Shown here piece by piece: positions 1-10,309 of a stretch of 64,000 nucleotides of DNA; the first letter of the stretch is position 1, and each line of letters starts with the position of its first letter. The notes under the pieces are model-generated. The model did no database searches and was not told where the DNA came from. It saw nothing but the letters and a program-made list of their open reading frames with translations. The translations under genes and the position numbers were made by a program. Source of the DNA: Tetranychus cinnabarinus (Eukaryota; Arthropoda; Arachnida; Trombidiformes; Tetranychidae); assembly GCA_022266195.1 (NCBI GenBank), contig WHVY01000004.1:4171501-4235500 (forward strand), in the 5' to 3' direction.

Positions 1-494
1 GGGATCCCAATTTCATTATGAGGTAAGCGTAACATCGGCAAAATCATTTTCTCATCTTCAATCAACTTTTGCAATTTTATTTTTTATTACAAGTCTATTA
101 AGATTCGCACATACTATTGCAAACTGACGGCAAAGACGAGGGCTGAAGTTAGATTAAAAGTAAGTGATGCAAGTAATGTATTCATTTAGTTTGATTTAAA
201 ATATGGACATAATCTTTTCGTGTATTCAATTGACTAGTCGATGGAAATACTGGACAGACTTGATAGCAAATTTATTGGAGCTCACGTCGGTGATTTTGGG
301 ATTGGTAAACGAACCACTTGTATAATTGTAAATACACTAATGTACTAATGACAGTTCTCATCGTCACATTCTGCATTTGATAAACTTGGGAACCTCTATA
401 TTAAATGTTTATTAATATCTTTTATTTACAGATGCTATTGGTGAATGCAAGTTTCATCATGCTTTTATCCGTCAATGCACGTTCATTTATTTGA
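1..494 (+). CDS. Gustatory receptor GR-A, 3' part only
   Basis: This is the C-terminal end of a GR whose first exon begins outside the window. Exon 1 ends at 22 (codons GSQFHYE, then GTAAGC). Exon 2 is 94-159, exon 3 is 238-327 and exon 4 is 432-494, ending in TGA. All joins are GT-AG and phase 0, and the exon lengths of 66, 90 and 63 nt match the complete copies downstream. Exon 3 plus exon 4 give the GR C-terminal signature, here RTTCII followed by MLLVNASFIMLLSVNARSFI, which corresponds to the TYhhhhhQF region of insect GRs before and within the last membrane segment. GRs are seven-helix ligand-gated cation channels of chemosensory cells. The LLVN where neighbours have LLEN is a small difference. 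Confidence 0.8.
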
Positions 495-1348
495 ACTATT
501 GGTCTACAGATCAAACGAAATGCTTCGTCATTAATTCCTAAATTCAAGATGATTTGAGTTGAACCTTTTATAAAAGACAAGTCCTTTAATAGACTAACTT
601 TGTTGTTAAATGTTGATTCAAAAACTATGTTACGTCTTGTCAAAATTATATTTCATATTCAAGTTGCATTTTCTTGAAAATTAGTGGCCGAAAACTTTGT
701 TCATGCATTTTTGGCAACTAACATGGAGCAAGTATCTCAATTAGTTTCAGAAATATTTGGAAAAATTGTAAATGAGAAGAATTGATAAACATTGATTTTT
801 CAAAAATCACAATTTGTGCTGCTATTCATCATTATATTAATCAAGTATCCTTTAATGTTTTCTGTTGAAGAAATCGCTGCTGCGTCCGAAGCCAGATTGT
901 GTCATGCAATGAATGCGACCTATTTACTTTTCTTGATGTCTTGCTGACGTTTTGGTCAAAATATTAATACTATCAATAGTATAATCTATATCTTTAATTG
1001 AACATTTGACTGTCACTGACAATGTCTATAGTGATTGAAAAGGTTACGTTTTTTCTGTGAGCTAGTTGAGCTACAGTGGCGTAAGTGATACACAAAATCG
1101 ATGCAAAGTTAATAGTTTGAAACGAATAGATTGTCGACAAATGATTTTCTATGCATAAAATGATAATTTATATCAAAATGAAATTGATAAATCCATAAAT
1201 GAAAATCATGACAATCATCATGATATTTAAACAGAGACGTCTCGAATTTTAATGATACTGAAACAATTTGGCAACATCAATTTATAGCCAATTGAACGAG
1301 TAAATGTTAACAGCTTTTAAAAAAACGATTGCAAGCATCATTGACAAA
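495..1348. other. Intergenic, GR-A to GR-B
   Basis: No gene is visible. The stretch at about 495-640 resembles the 3' flank of GR-B (about 2955-3080), including a shared TTCCTAAATT-AAGATGATTTG block. The tandem duplication unit therefore included 3' flanking DNA. Confidence 0.5.
1234..1248 (+). promoter_or_regulatory. Upstream GR motif, GR-B copy (diverged)
   Basis: GAGACGTCTCGAATT lies 115 bp before the ATG chosen for GR-B. It is a diverged copy of the GAGACGAATCAAATG block found upstream of the other GR genes. Its position and conservation suggest a promoter or transcription-start element; function is inferred. Confidence 0.4.
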
Positions 1349-2954
1349 ATGGCGAAAAGCAACGATAAAAAACGCTTTTTTATAGTGAATATAAAGGAAA
1401 ATGTATCGAGACTGCAAAATTTAAAAAATCACTTTGGAATTGAAACAGCTAAAGCGATACACACGTTTGACAGAGTTTTTAGTCTCTGGTCAAGTCTTCG
1501 AGGTGGACTTCAGCAAACCTTGGATAAGCCAATAAACATTAAATTTCATATTTATAATTGGCTCGTACGTTGTCATGTTGCTATCTTAATTGCTCGTTTC
1601 ACTATATTCATCTTTGTCGACAACTATTATTGTGACTTATATTTGGCAAATCCTTTTAGTGGAAACAAAGGTGACAAGAAAAATGCTATCATCTTGTTTA
1701 TCATTTTTTTGTTGATGTTCCTCTACGGTGTTCGTGATTACACTTTACGCTTAGAAGAAACTGGTCGACTGAAAATAACAAGATTGCTTTACATCTGTGA
1801 GAGACGGGGTTTCAATTCCAAAGCATTGAGTATGAACAATCATCACTGTAAGCAGTTTCAAAAATGGTGTCATACAATCTTGATTAGCATTTTCATGTTT
1901 ATGATTTCAGCCAATATCATTGCGTTATTTACCATTATTTATTTACGAACCTCTTCATTTATTGTGTATCCAACTTCAACTCACATAATATTTCATATTG
2001 TTTTTATAATTACTGAATTCTTTACCTTTTCCGTGCTTATAGTCAATGTATTGTGTACAAGTGCTTACATTTTAATCTTTCTTACTCTTTACACAATACG
2101 TTTCAATACATTTACTGATTCGATAAAAAAACTCAGTTTGGAAAGCTCCTTAAACAATCCAATTTTATCTGAGATGAATTATCGGCTAATCGAGCTTCTC
2201 AACGACTTTGGTCATTGGAACTATGATTCAAAGTATTTGTTTCAATATTGTATCATAGCTTCTTCTGCCGTTGCTAATTTTTGCTGCTTCGTTGGTTTTC
2301 TTTCCGGCTTGGAACCGGACGCCACAACAATGACCATGTCTATTGTTGGTGTCTTTGTACACATATTAGTAACGATTGGTTGCTATTTAGGGTCACAAAT
2401 CTATTATGAGGTTAGTTAATCTTTCAATTGAATCATCGTCTCATCTTCAATCATTTTCTTTTCTTTTTCTTGATCACTAGTCTATTAAGATTCGCACATA
2501 CATTTGCAAACTGACGACAAAGACAACGGTTGAAGTTAAATTGAAAGTAAGTGATTTAAAAATAAAGGTATAATCTTTTCTAAAATTATATTGATTAGTC
2601 GATGGAAATAGTGGACAGACTTGACAGTCAATACGTTGGAGTCCACATGGGGGATTTCGGTATATTTCATCGATCTACTTGCATCATTGTAAGTACTTAT
2701 GCTGTTATTCATTAGTCTGATACACTAATACTACTCAAATAAAGCAATTCACTAGCTCAAACTGTAAATGTAAATTAATGTAAAAATCGATAGTAAATAT
2801 GCTAAAAGTCTCTTTCTTGAACTGCATCTGTTACATATATGCGCACCGATATCAAATATTTAAAATTATTATTATGATCTTTTACTTACAGTTACTATTG
2901 GAGAATGCAAGTTTCATCATGCTTTTATCCGTCAATGCACGTTCATTCATTTGA
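1349..2954 (+). CDS. Gustatory receptor GR-B
   Basis: Predicted 426-aa, seven-helix gustatory receptor, presumably a cation channel of chemosensory neurons. Exons: 1349-2410, 2481-2546, 2599-2688 and 2892-2954, with GT-AG joins in phase 0. An in-frame ATG exists at 1304, but the ATG at 1349 sits in the TTGACAAAATGG context shared by the sister genes. It also gives a 354-codon first exon, as in GR-C and GR-H. Conserved family blocks in exon 1 are RGGLQQTLD, LANPFSGNK, YTLRLEETGR, CKQFQKWCH, RFNTFTDS and KYLFQYCI. About six hydrophobic segments lie in exon 1. The seventh spans exons 3 and 4 (STCII, then LLLENASFIMLL), equivalent to the GR TYhhhhhQF signature. No defects are seen. Confidence 0.85.
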
Positions 2955-3085
2955 ACTCGTTTTCTTTTAGAATTGACACAAATGCTCCGTTGTTGATTCC
3001 TAAATTTAAGATGATTTGGATTCAAGCTTTTATAAAAGACAGATCTATTAACGGACTCACTTTGTTAAACTATCCATCAAAATTC

Positions 3086-3136
3086 GGCCTATTAAAATAA
3101 AATTTCATATTCTTTATTGGTTCATACGTTTTTAGC
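3086..3136 (+). pseudogene. Gustatory receptor fragment (relic)
   Basis: A short stretch reads RPIKIKFHILYWFIRF and then a stop. It matches the QPIKIKFH..NWLxRF block that follows RGGLQQTL in exon 1 of the GRs. No other exon pieces are clear around it. It looks like a remnant of a lost tandem copy just after GR-B. Confidence 0.5.
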
Positions 3137-3808
3137 ACATGCTAAGAACTATGGTAGAACCAGGAAATGGAGCCCACAGACAAAGATCACAAAAAACAGA
3201 ATTATCTTTGCAAATAAAAATAATATAAATTGAAAATACAAACTAGTCCTAATAGCCATTTTTTCAAGCAAGAAAAATTCGTCTTTAAAGTAATATTTCT
3301 TTCTAGTCAAAGAGTTTAGGCTTCAAGAAAATAATAAATAAAGCAACATTGTGATTGATTCATAAGGTAAATTTAATGGAGATATAAAAATGAAATGGTA
3401 AAATAATAAAAAGTTGAAAGTATTAATAAAATAAGAATCTTTGTTATGAAATAAAGGGAGCAAAAAACTTCATCTTGCAAACTATTTGGTTATGTTCCTT
3501 TCAACTTGAACTTTTTCATCATTGATCATGGATTGTACCAAATGGTTGAGCTTTTCATTTTTCCTTAGCAGGTTTTCATTTTCTTTTCAAACTCTTCATT
3601 TTTTCCCCAGTTCACAAAATTTGGCACCAACAGTAAGTGTAAAACTTTTCAGAGGCGCAATAACAAAAGTTCAAGATTTAAATATCTGAAAGTGAAATGA
3701 AATTCGTTGGATAGAATCAATTTTTTAACAGAACAATATTTCAGTCCTTAGTTACAAGATCAAGTTGGAAAAAAATGAAAATCAATAATTTTTTATCATT
3801 TGCAAATA

Positions 3809-4362
3809 CAGGGCATTTCAGCTAATTTTCCCGTTGTAAATTGGCTATATCTTTGCCCCTGAGTGACCCAGTGGTTACGTATTTTGTTTATGGGAATCCG
3901 GGCGATATTCAATTGTCATATTTCAAGGGCAAGGTCATTCAAGGTCATTGCGTTATTTGACCTCTAACTGATATTTGAAGGTCATTTTCTAAGAGTGCAA
4001 AAATTTTCAGATTGGTTGATGCTAGTGATATGTTCGTAACTTATTCTGGTCAAAAGATATGAGAGTTTACACATTGTTCTGTTGATCAATTGGTTTTAAG
4101 AAAAATGCATTTATCTTTCCAACGGTGTGAGATACTAACTCGTAGTGAAGATCAACCGATCTGAAAATTTTTGCACTCTTAGAAAATGACCTCCAAATAT
4201 CAGTTAGAGGTCGAATAAAGCAACGACCTTGAATGACCTTGACCTTGAAATATGACAATTGAGTATCGCCCAAATTTCCAGTAACAAAATATCTTTCTTC
4301 TAGGTCACTCAGGAGCAAAGATATAGCCAATTTACAACGGGAAAATTAGCTGAAATGCCCTG
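3809..4362. mobile_element. Foldback MITE, Tc1/mariner type (TA target)
   Basis: A 554-bp element with long inverted arms begins CAGGGCATTTCAGC and ends with its reverse complement. It is flanked by TA at 3807-3808 and 4363-4364. The arms cover most of each half, for example the AGAGTGCAAAAATTTTCAG block. No transposase is present, so it is non-autonomous. The TA flanks and CAG ends fit the Tc1/mariner superfamily; the assignment is by structure only. Confidence 0.75.
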
Positions 4363-4480
4363 TAGTTTTAAGTCAAAGCAACTATTGAAAAACAGTGTTG
4401 AATAATTAAGCTTATAGTTTCCATCTTATAAATCCATCATGTAACTAATGAACCATGTTCACAATTGATATTTAAACAGT

Positions 4481-4495
4481 GAGACGAATCTAATG
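4481..4495 (+). promoter_or_regulatory. Upstream GR motif, GR-C copy
   Basis: GAGACGAATCTAATG lies 117 bp before the ATG of GR-C and is followed by TTGATAAAATTGAAAC. It is shared almost unchanged with the other cluster members. Confidence 0.5.
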
Positions 4496-4597
4496 TTGAT
4501 AAAATTGAAACAATATCAATATCGAAAGATCGATCGAAGTTGAAGAAATTGAAGGGAAAAAAGTTTAGTTGGAAGTTGGAAGCTACAGTGACACAAA

Positions 4598-6254
4598 ATG
4601 ACGGAAGCCACTGATATTAAACGCTTCTTTTTTGTCTATATGAAGGAAAATGTATCGAAGTTGATTGATCTACATAACAGTTTTGCAATTGAAACAGCCA
4701 AAGCAATACACACATTTGACAAAGTGTTTGGGCTCTGGTTGAGCCGTCGCGGTGGGTTACAGCAAACCTTGGATAAACCAATAAAAGTTAAATTTCATAT
4801 TTATAATTGGTTCTACCGGTTTTTAATTACAATTTTGATCATTCGTTTGACTGTAGTCATCCTAGTTGACAACTATTATTGTGATTTATATTTGGCAAAT
4901 CCTTTCAGTGGAAGCAAAGAGGCCAAGAAAAATGCCATGATGCTTTACTTGGCTCTTTTAACGATGCTTCTTTATTGTGTTCGTGAGTACACTTTACGGT
5001 TAGAAGAAACTGGTCGAATGAAAATAACCAGATTGCTTTACATCTGTGAGAGACGAGGTTTCAACGCTAAAGTGTTGAATATCAACAATTATCGTTGTAA
5101 GCAGTTTCAAAAACGGTGTCATGCAATCCTGATTAGCATCTTTATGTTTATGATCGGTTTGAGTATCATCACATTATTTACCATTACATATTTACGAACC
5201 TCTCAGTTACCTGTATATCCAACTTTAATGCACTTGATATTCCATATAATCTTCATGATTACAGAATTCATTACCTTTGAATTGCTGATAGTTAATTGTA
5301 TGTGCACAAGTGCTTATATTTTAATCTTTCTAACTTTTTACATTAAACGTTTCAATACTCTAATTGATTGGATACAAAAACTCAGTTCAAAAAGCTCCTT
5401 AAACAACTCAATTTTATCTGATTTAAATTATAGACTAATAGAAGTTTTAAACGACTTTGGTCAATGGAACGATGATACAAAGTATTTGTTTCAATACTGT
5501 ATTATAGCTCCCTCTGCGTTTGCTAATTTTTGTTGTTTCGTCGGTTTTGTGTATGGCTTTGAACCCGATGGCTTAACAATGACCATGTCTATTATTGGTA
5601 TCTTTGTACACATACTAGTGACCATTGGTTGCTATTTAGGATCAGAATTTCATTATGAGGTAAGTACAACGTTTGATACAATCTTTTTCACTGAAATTTT
5701 CTTTCCATCACAAGTCCACTAAGATGCGTAACCTTCTTTGCAACCTCTACTGCAAACTGACGGCAAATGCATCCACTGAAGTTATACTGAAAGTAAGTGT
5801 TGTACCCATGCAGTTGGATTTAAATATAAAGTTATAATCTTCTCCCAAATTTTATTGACTAGTCGATGGAAATATTGGACAGACTTGCTAGTCGAGTCAT
5901 TGGAGCTCACGCGGGAGATTTCGGTATATTTTATCGATCCACTTGCGTCATTGTAAGTATTAATTGCGATTGTCATTATTGTGATACACTCCACGATTAA
6001 CAAAAGTTTTGCACATGAATCTCATGAATTTTTAACCAAACTAATTAAGCTGAGAAAATTATGACAAGTTCAAATATAGCAATGCAAAGAATCAATAATA
6101 AATATGGCTAAAAAGTCCCTTTTCCTTGATTCTGTATTTTATCCATTGAAAATCAATGCTTAAAATGATTGTTGTGATCTTTTATTTACAGGTATTTTTG
6201 GAAAATGCGAGTTTCATAATGCTTTTGTCGTGTAATGCACGGTCATTCATTTGA
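4598..6254 (+). CDS. Gustatory receptor GR-C
   Basis: Predicted 430-aa gustatory receptor. Exons: 4598-5659, 5715-5792, 5863-5952 and 6192-6254, all phase 0 with GT-AG joins. The start ATG is in the ACACAAAATG context and gives a 354-codon first exon. Exon 1 contains RRGGLQQTLD, LANPFSGSK, YTLRLEETGR, CKQFQKRCH and KYLFQYCI. The last two exons give STCVI then VFLENASFIMLLSCNARSFI. Exon 2 is 78 nt, four codons longer than in GR-B, with an internal LLCNLYCKL segment. No stops or frameshifts are visible. It is closest to GR-B and GR-H (all carry DLYLANPFSG). Its role as a chemosensory channel comes from the family; the ligand is unknown. Confidence 0.85.
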
Positions 6255-6620
6255 TCTTTTCTCATCTAAAACGAATAAAAAGCTTCTCTTGTAAATTCCT
6301 AAATTTCAGCTGAATTCTTAATAATGCAATCATAGTACGGGGAAGAAAATGTTATTTCATGTCAAAGTCATGATACGAGTTCACCTAGTGCAAGAAAAAT
6401 AAGATTTAATAATTAAACATATGTATTTCTCTCAATTGAGCATGAAAACAATAAAAAAAATTAATCATGTGCACAATTGTTGTTAAAATTGAGACGAATC
6501 AAATGTTGACAATATTTTGACGATAATGCTTCAAATTTTATGCAGATCGATTTTTTGTAAAATTGAAAGATTGAATGCAAAAAAGATTTTATGCAGAAGT
6601 TAAAATCCAAAGTTGACACA
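6255..6620. other. Intergenic, GR-C to GR-D
   Basis: No gene is visible. The 3' half is the GR-D promoter region, which contains AATCATGTGCACAATTG and then the conserved GAGACGAATC motif. Confidence 0.5.
6491..6505 (+). promoter_or_regulatory. Upstream GR motif, GR-D copy
   Basis: GAGACGAATCAAATG lies 130 bp before the chosen ATG. It is preceded by AATCATGTGCACAAT, a second block also conserved before GR-E and GR-G. Confidence 0.5.
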
Positions 6621-8638
6621 ATGGTGGAGAGGATACGCTTTTTTATTGTGAATATAGAGGAAAATCTATTTAGGCTTGCTGGTCGACGAAATAGCTCAGA
6701 AATTGTAACCGCTAAAGCCATAAATTTGTATGACAAACTGTTTGGTCTTTTCGTGAGCCGTCGAGGTGGACTACAGCAAACCTTGGATCAGCCGATTAAG
6801 ATTAAATTTCATGTGATAAATTGGCTGACACGATTTCTTATCTTATTTTTCATGGTTCGTTTGTGTTTAGGCATCTTTGTTCGCAATGATTATGTTGGGT
6901 TATTGATGGCAAATCCTTTTAGCAATAAAGACGACAAGAAAAATGCCATTCTCTTGTTCATCCTTTTCCTAATTACTTACATTTATGGTATTCGTGAGTT
7001 CACTTTACGGCTAGAAGAAACTGGTCGAATTAAAATGATCAGAATGTTTTCGATGTTAGAGAAACAAGGTTTCAATACTAAAGCATTGAATATGAACTTT
7101 AATCGCTGTAAACAGTTTCAAAAATGGTGCCATTTGATCTTTGTCAACAACTTGATGAATATATTCTGTTTGAATATCATGTCATTATTTTTAATAATAT
7201 ATTTACGAGCTTCACAGCGAACTTTATCGCTCTTCGTGATTCATATAATTCACATGCTTATCGAATGGATAACTGTTTGCTTGCTTATTATCAATGTGAT
7301 GTGTTCAACTAGCTACATTATAGTTATGATAACTTTTTTCATTGGACGACTCAATACACTTACTGATTCCATAAAAAATCTCGCTCTTAATAGCTCATTA
7401 AGCAACTCAATTTCGTTCAAACTCAATTATCAACTAATAGAGCTTTTGAACCATATTGGTCAATGGAACGACGATTGGAAATATTTGTTTCAATATTGTA
7501 TCTTAGCCGCCTCGTTTCTTGGTAATTTTACTTGTTTTGCTGGTTTTCTGCATGGCTTTGAACCTGATGCTACAACAAGAACCATGACTGTCGTTGGTAT
7601 TTTTGTACACATATTAATTTACATTGGTAGCTATTTAGGATCACTGATCCATTCTGAGGTGAGTTCAACTTTCGATAAATTTTTATCTTGTAAAATCTTT
7701 TGCTGTATCTCAAGGCCATCAAGATTCGAAGATGCTATTGCAAACTGATGTCGACAACAAAAAATCATGAAATGCACTTTCGATTAAAAGTAAGTGATGC
7801 ATAAATTGATGCTTCCATGTTAGAACTAATCAAATGTTCCCTCCGAAATGTCTCCTTGATTCCCTCACTAGTCAATGGAAATCCTGGACCGACTTGATAG
7901 TCATTTAATTGGAGCTCACTTGGGTGATTTTGGTATTATTAAACAATCTACTTGCATCATTGTAAGTGCAAATTGCCTTCTCCGTGTGTGTGACGGTACT
8001 TTTATATTAGTAATGCTGTGATCAATAAGAGCCACTTTCTTAAAGGGTGTTACACTTAACAGCCTGCAAATTTAGAAGATAAGAATAAAATTGAGCTAAA
8101 CTTTATCAAAAAAATTTGTTGATATTGATGAAGATGAACACAGATAATGAAGCGCCAGAGACAGAAAACCAAAACCAATTGGTCATTGGTCATCGATGTC
8201 AACAAATTTTTTTGATAAAGGTTAGCTCAATTTTATTCTTACCATTTTAATTTGCAGGCTGTTACGTGTAACACCCTTTACATGTAGTTGCTAATCAACT
8301 TAGAAATAATTGCGAAGTTTGCAGTAAATCGATTAAGAGAGAATTTCTTGTGAAAATTTGAAAATTTAATATTCACTTCCAGAAAATTGCTACTGGAACT
8401 GTAGTAAACAGGAACTGTAGTAGTAGTTATTAAACCTTTTCCTACTGGCAATTGGCAAGTGGCGATTTGACTATATAGCAGCATTCTCAATTAATTCATA
8501 ATTTTATTATGTTTATTTGATTCGTAACGTACATACATGTTAAATCTGATGATAAATATGATCTTTTCTTTACAGTTATTATTAGAAAATGCAAGCTTCA
8601 TCATGCTTCTATCATGCAATATACGTTCATTCATTTAA
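6621..8638 (+). CDS. Gustatory receptor GR-D
   Basis: Predicted 421-aa gustatory receptor. Exons: 6621-7658, 7715-7789, 7872-7961 and 8576-8638, in phase 0. An in-frame ATG lies upstream at 6591; 6621 is preferred because its GACACAATGG context and the following residues (RIRFFIVNI) align with GR-E, GR-F and GR-G. Exon 1 (346 codons) holds RRGGLQQTLDQPIKIKFH, LMANPFSNK, FTLRLEETGR, CKQFQKWCH and KYLFQYCI. Exon 2 reads AIKIRRCYCKL and onward. The C terminus is STCII then LLLENASFIMLLSCNIRSFI. Intron 3 is 614 bp because a 236-bp MITE has inserted in it (8043-8278). The reading frame of every exon is intact. Confidence 0.85.
8043..8278. mobile_element. MITE in intron 3 of GR-D (TA target)
   Basis: A 236-bp foldback element begins AAGGGTGTTACAC and ends with the complement. 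It is flanked by TA at 8041-8042 and 8279-8280. The inverted arms are about 90 bp each and share AGCCTGCAAATT, AGAATAAAATTGAGCTAA and TTTATCAAAAAAATTTGTTGA. No coding capacity. The TA duplication suggests Tc1/mariner-type mobilisation. Confidence 0.75.
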
Positions 8639-9680
8639 TGAATTTACGATAACCTACTCATCTCTTCACTTTTAATTATCAGTTTTCACATCTGTTTATC
8701 TGTAAAGTTCAATCATCAAGTGTGAAAATCAATGATGATCGCATAAATTGGAAAAATTTTTACATAAAGCAACTATTACAAAACAATATTGAATAATTCA
8801 GCTGATGATTGGTATTAAATCTTATGGAACTAGCATGAGACCAATAATCACTCTGCAGCATTCAAAAAATTTGAACTTTCGACATCGAGACGAATCAAGT
8901 GTTGATAAAATTGAAAAAATAATGTGCATCAATTTCCATCTTGATGATTCCCAATAAAATGAGAAAATTGTATCATAAAGTTCAAGCGAAGATTAAAAGC
9001 ATAAGCTAACAAAAATATCAAACGTTTTTTAAATGTAATTGATAGCATATTACTTAATAAATAGTCATAATATTCTGAATCAAAATCTTTCTAGCTTAAC
9101 GATTGATCAAACATTCTACTCAAGTTTTGCTAATTTTATGAAGTTCAAACTATTTCATCTTCTCAACTAGGAATGGAATTAGATTGGTCTCATGAAATGG
9201 CATGAGACATTTTTTGAAACACACATAATTTGCATAATCCACCCAAAAAGAGAACTCCTGGAAGTTCGCTCAAGCTGAAATCTCTTTAAAATTTTTTTAA
9301 GCATATGCGAAATTGACTCACTTTTAGAAAATCGTTGCTTTTATTCAACTTGTTTCTATCAACCGTTCGAAGAAACTCTCCAAGTGAACACAAATGGTAG
9401 CCTTACGATACTAAAGGGTGACCTGTTAGTAAAGTCCTCATGTAGATTTGGCAAGTTGAGGATGTCGTAGAGAGACAAATAATACAACATTTTGCCCCCT
9501 TGTCCATTTAAGGCCATAGCTTGGTGATTTTTGATGGGAATTGGTTTATTTTTTACAACATATTTTAAAAATTGCACCTTCATTTCAATAAATGGCGCCT
9601 GTAAGTCTAGTCCATCTGTCTCAATCCGATGCATAAAAATTTGCCCAAATCTTTACCAATCATACCTTATTATAATAACT
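8639..9680. pseudogene. Decayed gustatory receptor unit, 5' and 3' flanks
   Basis: GAGACGAATCAAGTG at 8887 is the GR promoter motif. The following bases also resemble GR 5' flanks up to about 9,000, but no GR coding sequence follows. From about 9,040 to 9,185 the sequence matches the 3' flanks of GR-E, GR-F and GR-G (AATTGATAGCATATTACTT, then TATGAAGTTCAAACTA and CTCAACTAGG). The coding part of a tandem copy has been deleted. From 9,190 to 9,650 nothing is assigned except an unrecognised - strand ORF. Confidence 0.5.
9359..9634 (-). other. Unrecognised ORF, possible gene fragment
   Basis: A 91-codon ORF on the - strand. The frame stays open for nine codons upstream of the ATG, to a TAA. Composition is protein-like (QAPFIEMKVQFLKYVV, LYDILNLPNLHEDF) rather than AT-rich noise, and it is unlike the GRs. 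I do not recognise a family. It may be a single decayed exon carried in with an insertion, or chance. Confidence 0.25.
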
Positions 9681-9760
9681 ATCAAAAAAGTCAAAGTGAC
9701 TGTAAAGAATAACTCATGAGGTCATAAGTATGCAGCGAAAGTGTTTTCATTCGATGGTGT
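9681..9760 (+). pseudogene. GR relic, intron 3 remnant left of the retrotransposon
   Basis: This stretch resembles GR-E intron 3 (about 21,200-21,300), including an AACTCATGAG..CTAAGT..GCAGCGAAAGTG pattern. It continues on the far side of the retrotransposon at 19,205. The LTR element therefore inserted into the third intron of a decayed GR copy. Confidence 0.45.
9757..9760. repeat. Target site duplication, left (GTGT)
   Basis: GTGT directly precedes the left LTR and the same four bases follow the right LTR at 19201-19204. A 4-bp duplication is usual for Ty3/gypsy elements with env. Confidence 0.8.
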
Positions 9761-10157
9761 TGTAACGTTGAAAGTTGAACAATTTCTTGAAAACGCAGAA
9801 ATGAAGGTCAAGTTTTTGACAAAAGGATAATTATCAAAAAGGATTTACTTTTATTTCACTGGATTGAATTAAACAAGAAGTACATAATTTGACTTGTTGA
9901 AATCGTTGATTTTGTCTCAGGTTTACTGAAAACTTAACAGACTAACTGTAACTTAGCTTTTCGACTCTCTTTTTCAACTTAACTTTTTCCTTTTTATTCC
10001 TCGTATTCTCTTCTTCTTTTCCTCGTTGAAAGGGTTTTATTTAGGTTTCCTGTTATTCATATTTTCTTCTACTTTCCTTGTTGGCTACGGAAATCGCTAA
10101 TCTGACTTTCATGTAAATTAGTCCAAACTAAAGAAACATTCTTTTTTCCTTGTTTCA
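9761..10157 (-). repeat. 3' LTR of the retrotransposon
   Basis: A 397-bp direct repeat identical by eye to 18804-19200. On the + strand it begins TGTAACGTTGAAAG and ends CCTTGTTTCA. It lies downstream of the element's last ORF. Confidence 0.95.
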
Positions 10158-10309
10158 ATTTACCCGGGTTACAAAAAGAACGTCCTCGTTCTTTACAATA
10201 AAGGATTAATCTAGACTAATACAATGAATGGTAACTAATACATAAATGGGTTACTAGGTTAAATATATGTTTTTTTGTAAAAATCATTAGGATCATTTGG
10301 CGTTGACCA
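10158..10309. other. Element 3' untranslated spacer
   Basis: About 150 bp between the exonuclease ORF stop and the 3' LTR. The bases next to the LTR (ATTTACCCGGG on the + strand) are not a purine run on the element's sense strand. The canonical polypurine tract is therefore missing or displaced. Confidence 0.4.

Noticed and set aside
7124..7312. ORF overlapping GR-D exon 1 in another frame
   Set aside because: Shadow of the receptor coding sequence.
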